From positions 868,001 to 932,000 of the forward strand of contig QJPP01000031.1 of assembly GCA_003996215.1 (NCBI GenBank): 64,000 nt of DNA, read 5' to 3'. Both the position numbers and the translations under genes were made by a program. The stretch is from Jaltomata sinuosa (Eukaryota; Streptophyta; Magnoliopsida; Solanales; Solanaceae). Shown piece by piece: positions 31,820 to 42,440 of this stretch (position 1 is the stretch's first letter; the number at the start of each line of letters is the position of its first letter). The notes under the pieces are model-generated. The model saw only the letters and a list, made by a program, of their open reading frames with translations. It was not told where the DNA came from and did no database searches.

Positions 31820-33407
31820 TGTAATGACCCTTTCGATCATTTATGCATTTTTACCTTTATTATACTATTAGAGCTTGCCTATAGTGTCCCCAAGTCATTT
31901 ACAGCTTGTTGGGACTAGTAGTTCGGTGCCCGAGCCGTTTGTTTGGTATTTATGGTCGTTTCCCTATTTTAGAGCTTTAACTTTGGAAATCGTTAACTTC
32001 AGTCAGCATTCTTAGATATCATGCTCGGAATCTAATTTTGACAGTTTCGTTAGCTCCGGAGTGTGGACTTTGGTCTAGTGAGACCTTTGGTCGGGATTTG
32101 GGAGCTTTTCAGCTTGGAATTCTCTCTCATTTAGTGTTTTCAGGCCAGTTGGGCTTGTTTGGTTGACTTTGGTCAACATTCAAAGAAGACAGCCTCGGAT
32201 GGAAATTCCATCAGCACTATTAGCTTTGGAATGTTGAGTTTAGGCTAGAGGGACCATTGGTTTGGGTATCTAGGCTTCCGAACTTAATTTTGGCCCTTGG
32301 ATTCCATTTTGGAAAAGTTGGCCTAAAGGTTGATTTTGGGTGTGGGGACCACTTTTCATTTAATCGACCTTCGATGAGATTTTCTTCAATTCCGCTGGAT
32401 CCAGAATGTTGTTTCTAGTTTAATAGCTCAGCTAATTTGTGTTTGCGCGACCCTGGATGCATTCTCGGGGGTCTATCGTGTAAAATTTTGCCTTAGGTTG
32501 GGTGCTGGTTGCTAGTGTGGGCAGCAGTGTGCGCCTGTGATTCTGCGCCTCAGCACCCTGGACGCCTGTGCCCTGGTGCGCCTGCATCATGGCCGCCCTG
32601 GTGTGCTTGTGCCTGGCCGCCCTGGTGCGCCTGGGCCGCCCTAGCCCCTGGGCACTGGCAGCTTAAATAGCTGGCCAGCCCTCACTTCCCCTTCGTTTCT
32701 ACAAACCCAAAAATGATTTCCTCCATTAAAATAGCTCCCAAAAACCTTCATATCACCATTGTTCATCCCAACTACTTGGAGGATAATATTTTGTCGATCT
32801 TCGATCATTTGTGGACTCTTAAATATGGTAAACCCTCTCTTTAAATTCAGAATTCTCCATGGATGAAGAACCCAAAACCTCCATAACTCACCTTGATCAT
32901 TCCAAATAGCCTAGGGGTTTATATTTGTTGAATCTTGAGCGTTTGTTGGCTTCTAAATTGGGTACGTTCTTTCGTTATTTTTCCAATTTCTTCCACGAAT
33001 TTCATTCTTTAAATTTCTTGATTCTTGGGCTGATTTGATCCCTTTCTATGGTCCATTTCTGATCAAATTGTGAGCATGTTCTCCAGGGAAGGTGGGGAAC
33101 ACCGTAGTGTTTTTCATTTCCAATTTTAGGTTATGAGGCCCACAGGCTCGTTTGTGACCCAGATTTTGACCTGGTTATGTTTATAGCATTATGGGTATTG
33201 TTAGTCTTGTTTTAATGCCTAGATTATTGTGTTGATAGTATTTTCATGAATTGGAGCTTCTCGGAGCAGTTTGAGCTTGGACGAAGCTGTTCCCACAACT
33301 AGTCGTCAAACTATAGGTAGGTTATGGTTTCCCCTATCTAACTCTGCATATATAGACTATAACTACTCTAATTAGTATCCTTGGGCGGGCTGTTCTAGGT
33401 TGGTACC
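31820..33407 (+). mobile_element. TEK3 5' LTR, left piece
   Basis: Begins TGTAATGACCCTTTCGATC. It carries GC-rich repeats of about 24 bp (CTGGTGCGCCTG, GCCGCCCTGG) at 32516-32655, the TATA-like CTTAAATAG at 32662 and a possible splice donor at 33317. Ends at GGTTGGTACC where ATH3 starts. Confidence 0.85.
32516..32655 (+). repeat. GC-rich short repeats upstream of the TEK3 TATA-like box
   Basis: GCCGCCCTGGTGYGCYTG and CCCTGGTGCGCCTG recur at about 24-bp spacing, in sharp contrast with the AT-rich surroundings. Confidence 0.8.
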
Positions 33408-33593
33408 TGATGTGCCGGGATTCTACGGCACATTTGACGCCTTTAGCTAAGAATACTCAGGAGTTTTCAAGCATTTTTTGTGGTTTTTGATGTTTTATTG
33501 TTATATTTGCAGGAAATGGAGCAAGAGATGGAAACGGAAGAAAAAATGTTCAACAACCTCAACTGGTTAAGCCTGATGGCTGGCATGACTGAC

Positions 33594-33809
33594 CGTCACA
33601 CCTGTGACTGGCCATCAGCTAGGCCGCCAGAACGAGACAGCAATTTCATCGAGCACTGCCTAAGAGTGACGGCCCTTCACTGGCTTGACGGACCGTCACC
33701 CAGGCCACCAATATAAAATGTTGTAAGTCGTCACCTGCTGGACGACTTACTTGAGAATTTTCCTGGAAGCGCATTGTTTAGCTGTGACGGCTCAAGTGAC
33801 GGCCCGTCA
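33594..33809 (+). repeat. Cluster of palindromic TGACGGNCCGTCA words in the ATH3 5' LTR
   Basis: Full palindromes at 33686-33698 (TGACGGACCGTCA) and 33797-33809 (TGACGGCCCGTCA), with half-sites at 33594, 33667 and 33784. The 3' LTR carries more: full words at 39521-39533 and 39541-39553, plus extra half-sites near 39380-39425. Confidence 0.9.
33723..33750 (+). repeat. Perfect 10-bp inverted repeat in the ATH3 LTR
   Basis: GTAAGTCGTC (33723-33732), loop of 8, GACGACTTAC (33741-33750). It is kept unchanged in the 3' LTR (about 39446-39473). Confidence 0.9.
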
Positions 33810-33860
33810 ACGCGAAGCGGGATTCCAAAATTCTATTTTTGGACTTTATTTCCTGGACTG

Positions 33861-33870
33861 CTATAAATAC
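33861..33870 (+). promoter_or_regulatory. TATA box of the ATH3 5' LTR
   Basis: CTATAAATAC, conserved in the 3' LTR at 39618-39628, about 50 bp downstream of the last palindromic word. Confidence 0.65.
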
Positions 33871-34795
33871 CCAGTTTTAGGGTTATTTTATTTGTTCATT
33901 ACCCAAGATTTCTATAGACTATTTTGAGCGACTTTTTGAGAGGAAAAATACGACATACACGTTTCTTTCTTCTTCCTCGATTACTCTTGGGATTTTTGGC
34001 TTCTTGTTATTAGATAATTGAAGCAAAAATTCATACTATTTGTAAGAATCCTTCTCTTATTATGAATATGATTTTCTTCTATTTCTTTAATAGCATGAGT
34101 AGCTAATTTCCCACAACTAGGGTTGTGGGAGACATGGCAAAAGTAACAATATAGTTTTCGGGTAGCGTAGAGTTCAATTTATATGCTGTCATGTGGTTAA
34201 TCATTAGTTATTTACGTTTTCTAATGGTTGCAAACATTAGAACATCCCTTGGTTTGATTTGATTGACCAAAGAGATTAAAATTGGGAAATTTGATTAACT
34301 ACGAGGATTCGAGACCACCAATTCTCGTCTTATGATTAATGCTGTAACTAGATTAATCTACTTGATGTTTAGGATTGAAATAATAAATTTCACCTTTTCA
34401 AGTTCGAGAGAATTGAAAAGGAAATTCGTCTATTTGGTTGAAAAATGTTTAGATGATACCATTAATTCAATCACATCGTGATATACATATAGAAAGAACC
34501 CGGTTAATCTTTGAGTCAAAATTGTTATGACGACATGGTGAACACTTCCCTAGTTCACCTCTTCTACTGAATTTTACTCGTCAAAACTTGTAAATTATTA
34601 TTTGCATTGTTCAAATATTGATCACACAAACCCCCCTATTTACCGGAAACTATTGATTACTAGTCAACTAAGTCACTAACGACTTAATTTGCACCTTATT
34701 CCCTGTGGGATCGACCCCAACCTTAGTTGGGTTCTATATTTGACAGCGACCACTTATACTTCTTAACTGAGGTGTAATTTTGGCGTATCAAATTT

Positions 34796-34813
34796 TGGCG
34801 CCGTTGCCCGGGA
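34796..34813 (+). promoter_or_regulatory. Primer-binding site of ATH3, tRNA-Asp type
   Basis: TGGCGCCGTTGCCCGGGA, one base from the Athila-type site, five bases after the LTR end. Confidence 0.9.
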
Positions 34814-34918
34814 ATACAGTTGTTTATTAAGTCCGGTGTGTTTATTTGACTCTTAGTCATATTTCCTGCTTTTACTTTTATTTGTTATTTTTGTTTGTTA
34901 CATGGTACAGAGTTTTGC

Positions 34919-36430
34919 ATGCCAAGTACCCGACGCTCGGGTGAACCGATATTACCTTATGACCCTGAACTTGCTAGAACTCTAAGGCACAACATGAATA
35001 CACAACAACAAGAGGCAGCAAGGCTAGCTGCAACTCAGCAGGCCCAACAACACTTAAATGTTGATGATATTGAGGACGTTGTTGGGTTGGATGATGAGGC
35101 TGCAGCGGGTGATGGTAGATCTGCGGAGCATGTTGAAAATATAGCCCCTGCAAACCAAAGGCAGCAGCAGAGGGGTAGAGGTCGACAGTAACCAAGGCAA
35201 TTTGCTTTGGATGATGATGAGGATATCGACTTAGATGCAGTTGGTGCCACGGGCGCTATTGCGCTTCCTCCGCTATCGCCTGGGGCCATGTTTAACATTA
35301 CTAGCACAATGCTCCAGCTGTTGAACTTAAAGGGATTGTTCCGTGGTGTGGCTGGTGATGATCCAAACCGACACCTGATGAATTTTGTGGGTATCTGAAA
35401 GTCATTCGAATTGCCTGGAGTAAGTCAGACAACGATGAGACTCAGGTTGTTTCCATTGTCTCTGTCTGATGAGGCAACATTATGGTTGACAAAGCTAACC
35501 CCCGACTCTATCACAACCTAGGGAGAGCTGAAAGGAGCTTTCCTAGAAAGGTTATTTCCTCCCTCTAGGATGATACAGTTGAGGGATGAAATTAGCAACT
35601 TCAGACAACAACCTCTTGAGGCTTTACATGTGACTTGGTTGCGGTTCAAGAAGAAGCTGACACAATACCTGAACCATCAGTTGACCGACAATTTCCTAAT
35701 GCAGACATTCTACAGGACACTGAATTCGGCTACCAAGCCGACACTGGATAATGCAGCTGGTGGAGAATTTATGGGTCTCACTTTTATTGAGGCCACAACT
35801 ATTTTGGACCGGCTCACCAAAACCAACAGGGCCTGGCATACACGGGATACAGAGGTAGTAGCTAGCATTTATGCAGTTGGTATGTCAGCAGAGCAGCGCA
35901 GGAAGGAGGAAGAGCGGGACCAAGATATGGCCCATCTGAAAATGCAAATGGACCTACTGACAAAGCATTTGTTGTCAGGAGGTATTGAGAAAGTGAAAGT
36001 TGTGGGTTCCCAAAGTAGAGCAACAGAGTCTGGGTCTGATGAGGAGCCAATTATGTGGGTGGTTTCCAGGCTTATGGCCAAGGAAACTAAGGTCGGAACA
36101 ATTACTATGAAAAGTCGGGTTATAAGAGTCGAGAACAAGGTGATTGGAGGAGCAAAGATGATAGAGGTGGATTATACATACCACCTGGGAATCGTGACAA
36201 AGCTAGCAATGAGTCAGGTACGTCCAAACTAGAGAATATGATGGCTAAATGCTGTTGAAGGTAGAATCGAGGGTAAAGGAGATGAGGACTGAATTATCAG
36301 CAATGATTCAGGTAGTGGATTCACATTCCACCTCGATCAAGCAATTAGAGCAGCAAGTCAGTCAAATCTCGGTGTCTCTAAATCAAAGGAGACAGGTACC
36401 TTGCCGAGTGACACCATTCAAAACCCGAGG
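34919..36430 (+). pseudogene. ATH3 gag pseudogene
   Basis: The start at 34919 (MPSTRRSGEPILPYDPELAR) is preferred to the ATG at 34895 because MPSTRR reads as a normal basic head. Order: Gln/Ala-rich head, acidic linker, MFNITSTMLQLLNLKGLFRG (about 35288), DDPNRHLMNFV, LFPLSLSDEATLWL, SRMIQLRDEISNFRQQPLEA (about 35564), TKTNRAWHTRDTEV, an Arg/Glu-rich helix, and the C-terminal QVVDSHSTSIKQLEQQVSQI with LPSDTIQNP. Stops at about 35189, 35396 and 35519, and a frameshift near 36045 and another near 36230, break it. Confidence 0.8.
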
Positions 36431-37558
36431 AATGATGGGAGTTGTATGGCGATCACTACGAGAAGAAGTAAAATATTATCGAAATCACATCCGGTAATTC
36501 AAACTCAGAAAGGTAATGTTGCTGAGGAAGATGAGTTAGTAGATACTGAAAATATGGTCGATGAGGGTGTGAGGGTATCTGTTGAAAAACCCACTGTGGT
36601 AGAGGACTCTACTCAAGTGCTCACGGATAAAAGCAAGGAAGTTTTAAAACTTCCAACTATGATGCCTCGGCCACCGCCTCCTTTCCCACAATGGTTGAAG
36701 AAGAAAGTGGAAGATAGCAAGTTCTTAAATTTCATGACCATGCTTAAGCAGATATCAGTGAACATCCCACTGGTGGACGCTCTTGAACAAATGCCCGGAT
36801 ATGCCAAGTTCATGAAGGACTTTATTATCAAGAAGAGGTCAGTGAGCTTTGAACCAGAAGATAAACTCCACCACTGCAGTGCTATTTCTTCAAGATCGTT
36901 AGTGGAAAAGAAGGAAGATCCAGGTGCTTTTACTGTTCCCTGTACTATTGGGAAATTCAACTTTGAAAAAGCCGTATGTGATCTTGGTGCTAGAATCAAC
37001 TTGATGCTGCTAGAAGTCTATAAACAGTTGGGTTTGGGAGCTCCCAAACCAACTACCATGAGGGTGTTAATGGCTGACCGTTCAGTAAATCAACCGACGA
37101 GAATATTGTATGATGTGCTGGTAAAGATTGGTAAGTTTATATTCCCAACTGACTTTGTAATCTTAGATTATGAAGTGGACTTTGAAGTTCCCATAATCTT
37201 GGGACGACCATTGTTTGCCACTGCAAGAGTGTTGGTCGACATTGAAAGAAACAAACTGACATTCAGATTAAATAATGAATTGGTCAAGTTTGATGTGTGT
37301 AAATTGATGAAGCCACCAAGAGGCATGAGGGTAGTCTCGGTTATCAATGTTATTGATGAAGCCCCTATGGATGTGCATATTGAGGAGAATTTATTTGTTG
37401 AGACCCTAGATGTTATGAGAATGATGTTGGGATCACAAGAAGAGAAACCTATAGAGGAAGGCAGTGAGAACAAATCAAGGAAAATAAAACACCGCAAGAG
37501 AACCAGCAAAGAAAAAGAGTTAGAAAGAGTAAAGAAGTTGTCTCGACTATCTGAGTAG
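36431..37558 (+). pseudogene. ATH3 protease region, joined to a basic tail
   Basis: Open for 385 codons from the ATG at 36401, unusual for this window. After a linker with PRPPPPFPQWLKKKVEDSKF comes KRSVSFEPEDKLHHCSAISS, then the retropepsin: FTVPCTIGKFNFEKAVCDLG (catalytic Asp at about 36976; CDLGAS of the family is CDLGAR here), INLMLLEVYKQLGLG, FPTDFVILDYEVDFEVPIIL, GRPLFATARVLVDIERNKL. After ENLFVETLDVMR the usual path to RT is missing. A Lys/Arg/Glu-rich tail (KIKHRKRTSKEKELER) ends at 37556. The tail resembles the end of an extra ORF, so pol was lost between protease and that tail. Confidence 0.7.
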
Positions 37559-39120
37559 CCGATAAAAGAGAAAGTTGGAGCTCAACAGGATGATATCGCT
37601 TGCACCTATTCCAGCGATTGCTCCTTCTTTGGAGACCCTGGCGGTCTCCAACATCATGCCAGACTCTGAGTCCTATGGGCTTCACAGGTATTCCTTTCTC
37701 TCACAGTTTTAGCTTTCACACGTATGCATTAGGGACAATGCATGAGTTTAAGTTGAGGGTGTTGGGATACCTGTGAGTCTTTCACCACCGAGGGTTTTTG
37801 TTGCCGTGTTTCTTTTCCCTCCGGTGTGCTATCTAGTAGAACCGGCATGTTTAGGTTGTCATTTTAAATTTTGTTTGTGATTGTTTTCTGGTATCTATAG
37901 CAAGCATGGCTTTATGAAAAGTTGAACTAAAAGGAGCCCCCTCTGAATAAGTTGATTTTGTACTTATGTTTGAAACGAGTGACTATTCTGGATCCTTGAA
38001 TGTCATTGTGTGGTTGTGATTGTAATAATTATGCTTAAGCCGATCTGTTGTTTTGATAGTTGGTAGTGGTATGGTTTCTTGGTGCCAAGTGTGTGTGAGC
38101 TGATTGTTATAAACTCTTACTCTGTGCATGCATCTAGAACTTGCCCGGTCTATTTTGTTAAGCTTGAAATTGGTTGCTTAGGAAAGGATCACAGGCCCTT
38201 TTTGTATGCAGTTCACTTAGCCTATAAGACTGTCCAAATGCAAATAATCCCTTTGATCCCAGTTTGAGCCATAATTGACCCTATTCTTTCAATAAACTGT
38301 CACCGTTTCTTTTTAACTTTGAATCCTTATTTTGGCCCTGGTCCTTCCTTGGACATCGTGCACCTCAACTCAGGCAATCAACCTAAGTTGAGGGTGGCTA
38401 CTATAGAGGTAAATGATAAGAAAAATAGGATGGATAAGATTGGTTGTGGATAGAATGAAAATTTCGGGTGTGTGCCTAAGAAAAGAAAGAAAAAGAAACG
38501 AAAAAGAGATGAAAAAGAATTGTCAAAATAAAGAGGCCTCACCTGTAGCTAGAAAGAAGGGAATAAAAAGGTGAATAAGGATGGACGAAGAAAAGTTAAG
38601 TGGAAATAGTAGGTCGGTGATTCCAAGGAGGGCTTAGTCACTAACCCCTAAATGTATCCTACCTGCACCCAAAGCCACATTACAAGCCAAAACAAGTCCT
38701 GTAGTGATCCTGAGCGGCTATCTGAAAAACTGAAATAGGATAGCAAGGGCAAGCTTATGGCATCGCATGTGCATTGTTTGAAATCGTTTGTGAGTGTGAG
38801 CGCTTTACCTAGTCCCAAATCTTGTGTGTGGGACTTCTTTGTGGTGAGGGCACCGAGATTTCTGTATTATCTATTGACTGTTGGGATAGCTATTGTGTGT
38901 GTATGTAGAATATTCTATCATATCGGAATGACATGTTTGGATCCTTGCAAGTTAGCATTTCATACATTTGTGTGCTACCGGGGGGCTTGATTTAAATTTA
39001 ATAAACTGTTGAGTGGCCATGATTTGCTAGAGATATGTTTTGGTATTCTTAGTTAAGTCGTCATTTTGTTTTTGTTGTCATGTTGCTTGAGGACAAGCGA
39101 ACGTTTTAAGTTGAGGGTGT
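37559..39120 (+). other. ATH3 3' untranslated region with three purine tracts
   Basis: No gene is supported. AAGTTGAGGGTG tracts at 37750-37762, 38384-38397 and 39107-39120. The last abuts the 3' LTR and is the likely plus-strand primer. A purine-rich run at about 38455-38600 is low-complexity. Confidence 0.65.
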
Positions 39121-39818
39121 TGATGTGCCGGGATTCTACAGCACATTTGACGCCTTTAACTAAGAATACTCAGGAGTTTTGAAGCAACTTTTGTGGGTTT
39201 TGATGTTTTATTGTTATATTTGCAGGAAATGGAGCTAGAGATGGAAACGAAAGAAAAAATATTCAAAAACCTCAACTGGTTAAGCCTGACGGCTGGCATG
39301 ACTGACCGTCACACCTGTGACTGGCCATCAGCTAGGCCGCCAGAACGAGATAGCAATTTCATCGAGCACTGCCTAAGAGTGACGGCCCATCTGACGGCCA
39401 ATCACTGGCCTGACAGACCGTCACCCAGGCCACCAATATAAAAAGTTGTAAGTCGTCACCTGCTGGACGACTTACCTGAGAATTTTCCTGGAAGCTCACT
39501 GTTTAGCTGTGACGGCTCAAGTGACGGCCCGTCACATGCATGACGGTCCGTCAGGCGACCCGTCAACGCGAAGCGGAATTCCGAAAATTCTATTTTTGGA
39601 CTTTATTTCCTGGACTGCTATAAATACCCAGTGTTAGGGTTATTTTATTTATTCATTACCCAAGATTTCTAGAGACTATTTTGAGCGACTTTTTGAGAGG
39701 AAAAATATGACATACACGCTTCTTTCTTCTTCCTCGATTACTCTTGGGATTTTTGGCTTCTTGTTCTTGGATAATTGAAGTAAATTTCATAATATTTTTA
39801 AGAATCCTTCTCTTATTA
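39121..39818 (+). mobile_element. ATH3 3' LTR, truncated
   Basis: Matches 33408-34053 of the 5' LTR and then stops in CTTATTA. It has extra TGACGG units and a TATA box at 39618. Confidence 0.85.
39618..39628 (+). promoter_or_regulatory. TATA box of the ATH3 3' LTR
   Basis: CTATAAATACC, as in the 5' LTR. Confidence 0.6.
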
Positions 39819-41261
39819 ATTGAGCGATGTATATGGTCAACGAGTAGACCTCTATAGACCCTGTCAATCCAGGACCAGGGGCCTTGGGTTGCGTTTGCCG
39901 AATTAGGGGTGTACGGTGTAGGAGAGGTACACTGGTAGAGTCCTTCCATGGGTCCTGCCTCTATATGGTCCCTTGAGGTACCTGAGGGGGAACATATCGA
40001 TTATTTTCACATCATATCATTATCATGCATTTGAAATGCCGATTCCACCCTTGTTTATTGTAGGTTCAGTGTATGCGCTGATTGTATCAGTGATCGAAGG
40101 GTTTGTTTTTACTTGATTGTGTTCCTCGATTGTATGAGCAGTCATTAGGACTGTGGGTAGACTATGTTACTTCTATCATTTCGTAGAACTAGTATGGACT
40201 TTTGGTATCGATTGGATGAATGGTTTTATCCTATTGAGGCACCATCCTTGGGACTGAGATTATTGAGGGGATAGTGGGTCCCATCTTACTGAGATGCTGA
40301 TTATATAGCTTTCTGAGGGATTGTGGGGTTTTTGATTCCTATTTTATCCTGGTTGAGTAGTAGTTTTGGATACTTTTGGGTTAGTTATTCCATCTTAGGC
40401 TTGACTTATGAGTGGTTTACTGCTATTTTACCTTGGGATTGATATCTTAGGCTTTAATCTGTTAGTATGTTATTTCTAGTTCGATTGTTGGTTTACTTTC
40501 CTTCTTTCACATTATTTTGAGATTACCAGTATACCGCCTATCTCTTTAAATTCTCTTTATGTATATTGTTGTTGCAAGGATCCCAGGTGCTTTCTTTCTT
40601 CTTTTTTCCACCCGTGTTTCTGTGTATGTACATCTTCTGTGCTAGCATGTCTTACTTGTAACTCTTTGTTGATTACTCATGTGCTAGTTCCCTATACTTC
40701 CTCTTTGTTTTTTGTGACTATTTTATTGTACTCTACTTTTTATGGTTTTTATATTTTATATGCGCTCAAGTGGCCAATGATGCCTACTGGGTACCCATTG
40801 CTTAGCAATTGGTACTCATACTACACTTCTGCACTTTTTGGTGTGGATATTAGTGTAAGATTTTGCCATTGATTGTGTGGAGACTCGTGCAACTGCTGAT
40901 ATTCAAGACTAGGGTGAGCACTTGTTGACGGGGGCATGATTGCGTCTCCTCTTTTGTACTGTTACTCTTTGTATATTCGAAGGCAGTTGTACTTACCTTT
41001 TGTTACTTTTAGCACTTGTATTCTATTAGAAGCTTCTGTACTGTCGATACCAAGTCTTGGGGTTGGTGTAGTTTTCTTATATATATTCAGGTTTTTGCTT
41101 CTGCTCTATCTATCTTTATATTCTGCTTTCGCTTACTTTTCAGCTTATCATGCGTATTGGTTAGGTGGTAGCCCATTACTAACCATTCTAGGCTATGGGA
41201 ATTGGTTCGCCTACTGAGGGGTTATAGGTTCCATCATGACATGAGAAATCAGGTCGTGAAA
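39819..41261 (+). mobile_element. TEK3 5' LTR, right piece
   Basis: Resumes in the block GTAGACCTCTATAGACC, equivalent to 31563 in TEK1, and follows the Tekay LTR to GGTCGTGAAA, four bases before the primer-binding site. Confidence 0.85.
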
Positions 41262-41264
41262 GCT

Positions 41265-41276
41265 TGGTATCAGAGC
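41265..41276 (+). promoter_or_regulatory. Primer-binding site of TEK3, initiator tRNA-Met type
   Basis: TGGTATCAGAGC, exact. Confidence 0.9.
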
Positions 41277-41467
41277 CTAGGTTCACTAGTGTCATGGTAT
41301 AGAAGCAAGTATCTAAGTAGAGTCTCGCGGATTGGTACAATGACGTCCGTATACTAACTGCTGGAGGCAGCAGGGCATTGTTAGGAAAAGTTCCATCTTC
41401 GTGTCTCCTTATCATGCATTCTTAGCTCTATTGACTTCTAAACTTCGATCATCTCATTCCTTCTCAG

Positions 41468-42440
41468 ATGCCTAAGATGAGTTTGACAGCAGGTGATGTC
41501 GATGCTTCTGTGCCTGTTACTTCAATGCTTCTATCAACGCCAGGACTTCAGAGTGAGAGAAGATTGCATCAGATAGGGGGTGTGGGGCCAGCCCAGCCTC
41601 CGATTGGATTCATGGCTACCTCAGCTCTTCAGGACACTGTGGCTAGGACTCTGAGTCTTCCGGTGGGTGTTTTAGTACCTGATTCTATAAGCAGTGCTTC
41701 AGTTAGGGTCGAGCTTCTAGTTCTTCAGCAGGGTAGGCATACGGCCAGGACTGTGCCTTTAGAGTTTGATGGTTTCAGAGCTTTGTTGGAGGTTTGATTT
41801 CACCACTCCGCTTGGCGGCAAGCACCTGGTTACAGTTGGGGCGACCTTCTTTCAGGTAGTGGATCATGCTTGGGCTATTTAGGGTTTATATCGTGAGGCA
41901 TATAGAGGTAGTAGTAAGAAGCGTCATTGTCAGGATAGTTATCGAGGTTCTCAGGCTCGAGGTAGGGGGTTCTCAACCAGAGGTAGGTTCCATTGCTTTT
42001 TATATACCAGGCAAGTTTTGGTTTCTCCATATGTTTTAGAGGGTGGTGGTACAGGGCATGTTGAGCTTAGTGGGCATGGTACGGGTCAGATTCTTTGAGG
42101 TTTGCATTTCGAGTGTGTAGGCTATGGTGGCCGATCAGGTTAAATGAGATCTTCCCATCCGACATTATTCTATGGGTTTTGCTCTCTGTATGGTGAGTGT
42201 GGCCACTGTGTTAGGTATTGCCGTACGAGCATATGTCCCAGTCAGCATAATTGTTATGATTGTGGGGGTGGTTGGTCACTATTTTAGAGAATGTCCCGGG
42301 CGAGGGATGGTTGAGCCTTCAGCTTTGACTACTCTATCCAAAGTTAGATCCCACCAGTCTGATGCCCCTCTTGGTGGGCCAGAGGTAGAGTTTCATCACA
42401 TCATTACTCTAGGTAAGGATTTTGTTACCTTCGGCTAGTG
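41468..42440 (+). pseudogene. TEK3 gag remnant
   Basis: A 109-codon frame starts MPKMSLTAGDVDASVPV but does not look like the heads of the other Tekay gags. The capsid core is absent. VVDHAW (41859), a Gly/Ser/Arg linker (41890-41990) and one zinc knuckle (CYDCGG...H...CP, 42255-42298, with a one-base shift inside) are the recognisable pieces. Heavily degraded. Confidence 0.55.

Larger units (their letters stand above)
33408..34790 (+). mobile_element. ATH3 5' LTR
   Basis: 1383 bp, TGATGTGCCGGGATTC to GGCGTATCA. It contains TGACGG/CCGTCA words (33594-33809), a perfect hairpin (33723-33750) and the TATA box at 33861. The 78-codon frame at 33480 recurs in the 3' LTR but lies upstream of the TATA box, so it is not counted as a gene. 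Confidence 0.9.
33408..39818 (+). mobile_element. ATH3: non-autonomous Athila derivative with gag and protease only
   Basis: 6.4 kb: 5' LTR 33408-34790, primer-binding site 34796-34813, gag, protease, no RT, RNase H or integrase, non-coding tail with three purine tracts, 3' LTR from 39121 cut at 39818. The right junction removed about 685 bp of the 3' LTR and about 0.5 kb of the TEK3 LTR together, judged against the other LTR copies. Confidence 0.85.

Noticed and set aside
33480..33716. 78-codon frame repeated in the ATH3 3' LTR (39193-39441), with a possible splice acceptor TATATTTGCAG before it
   Set aside because: Repetition follows from LTR duplication; it lies upstream of the TATA box and includes the TGACGG words, so a protein is unlikely.
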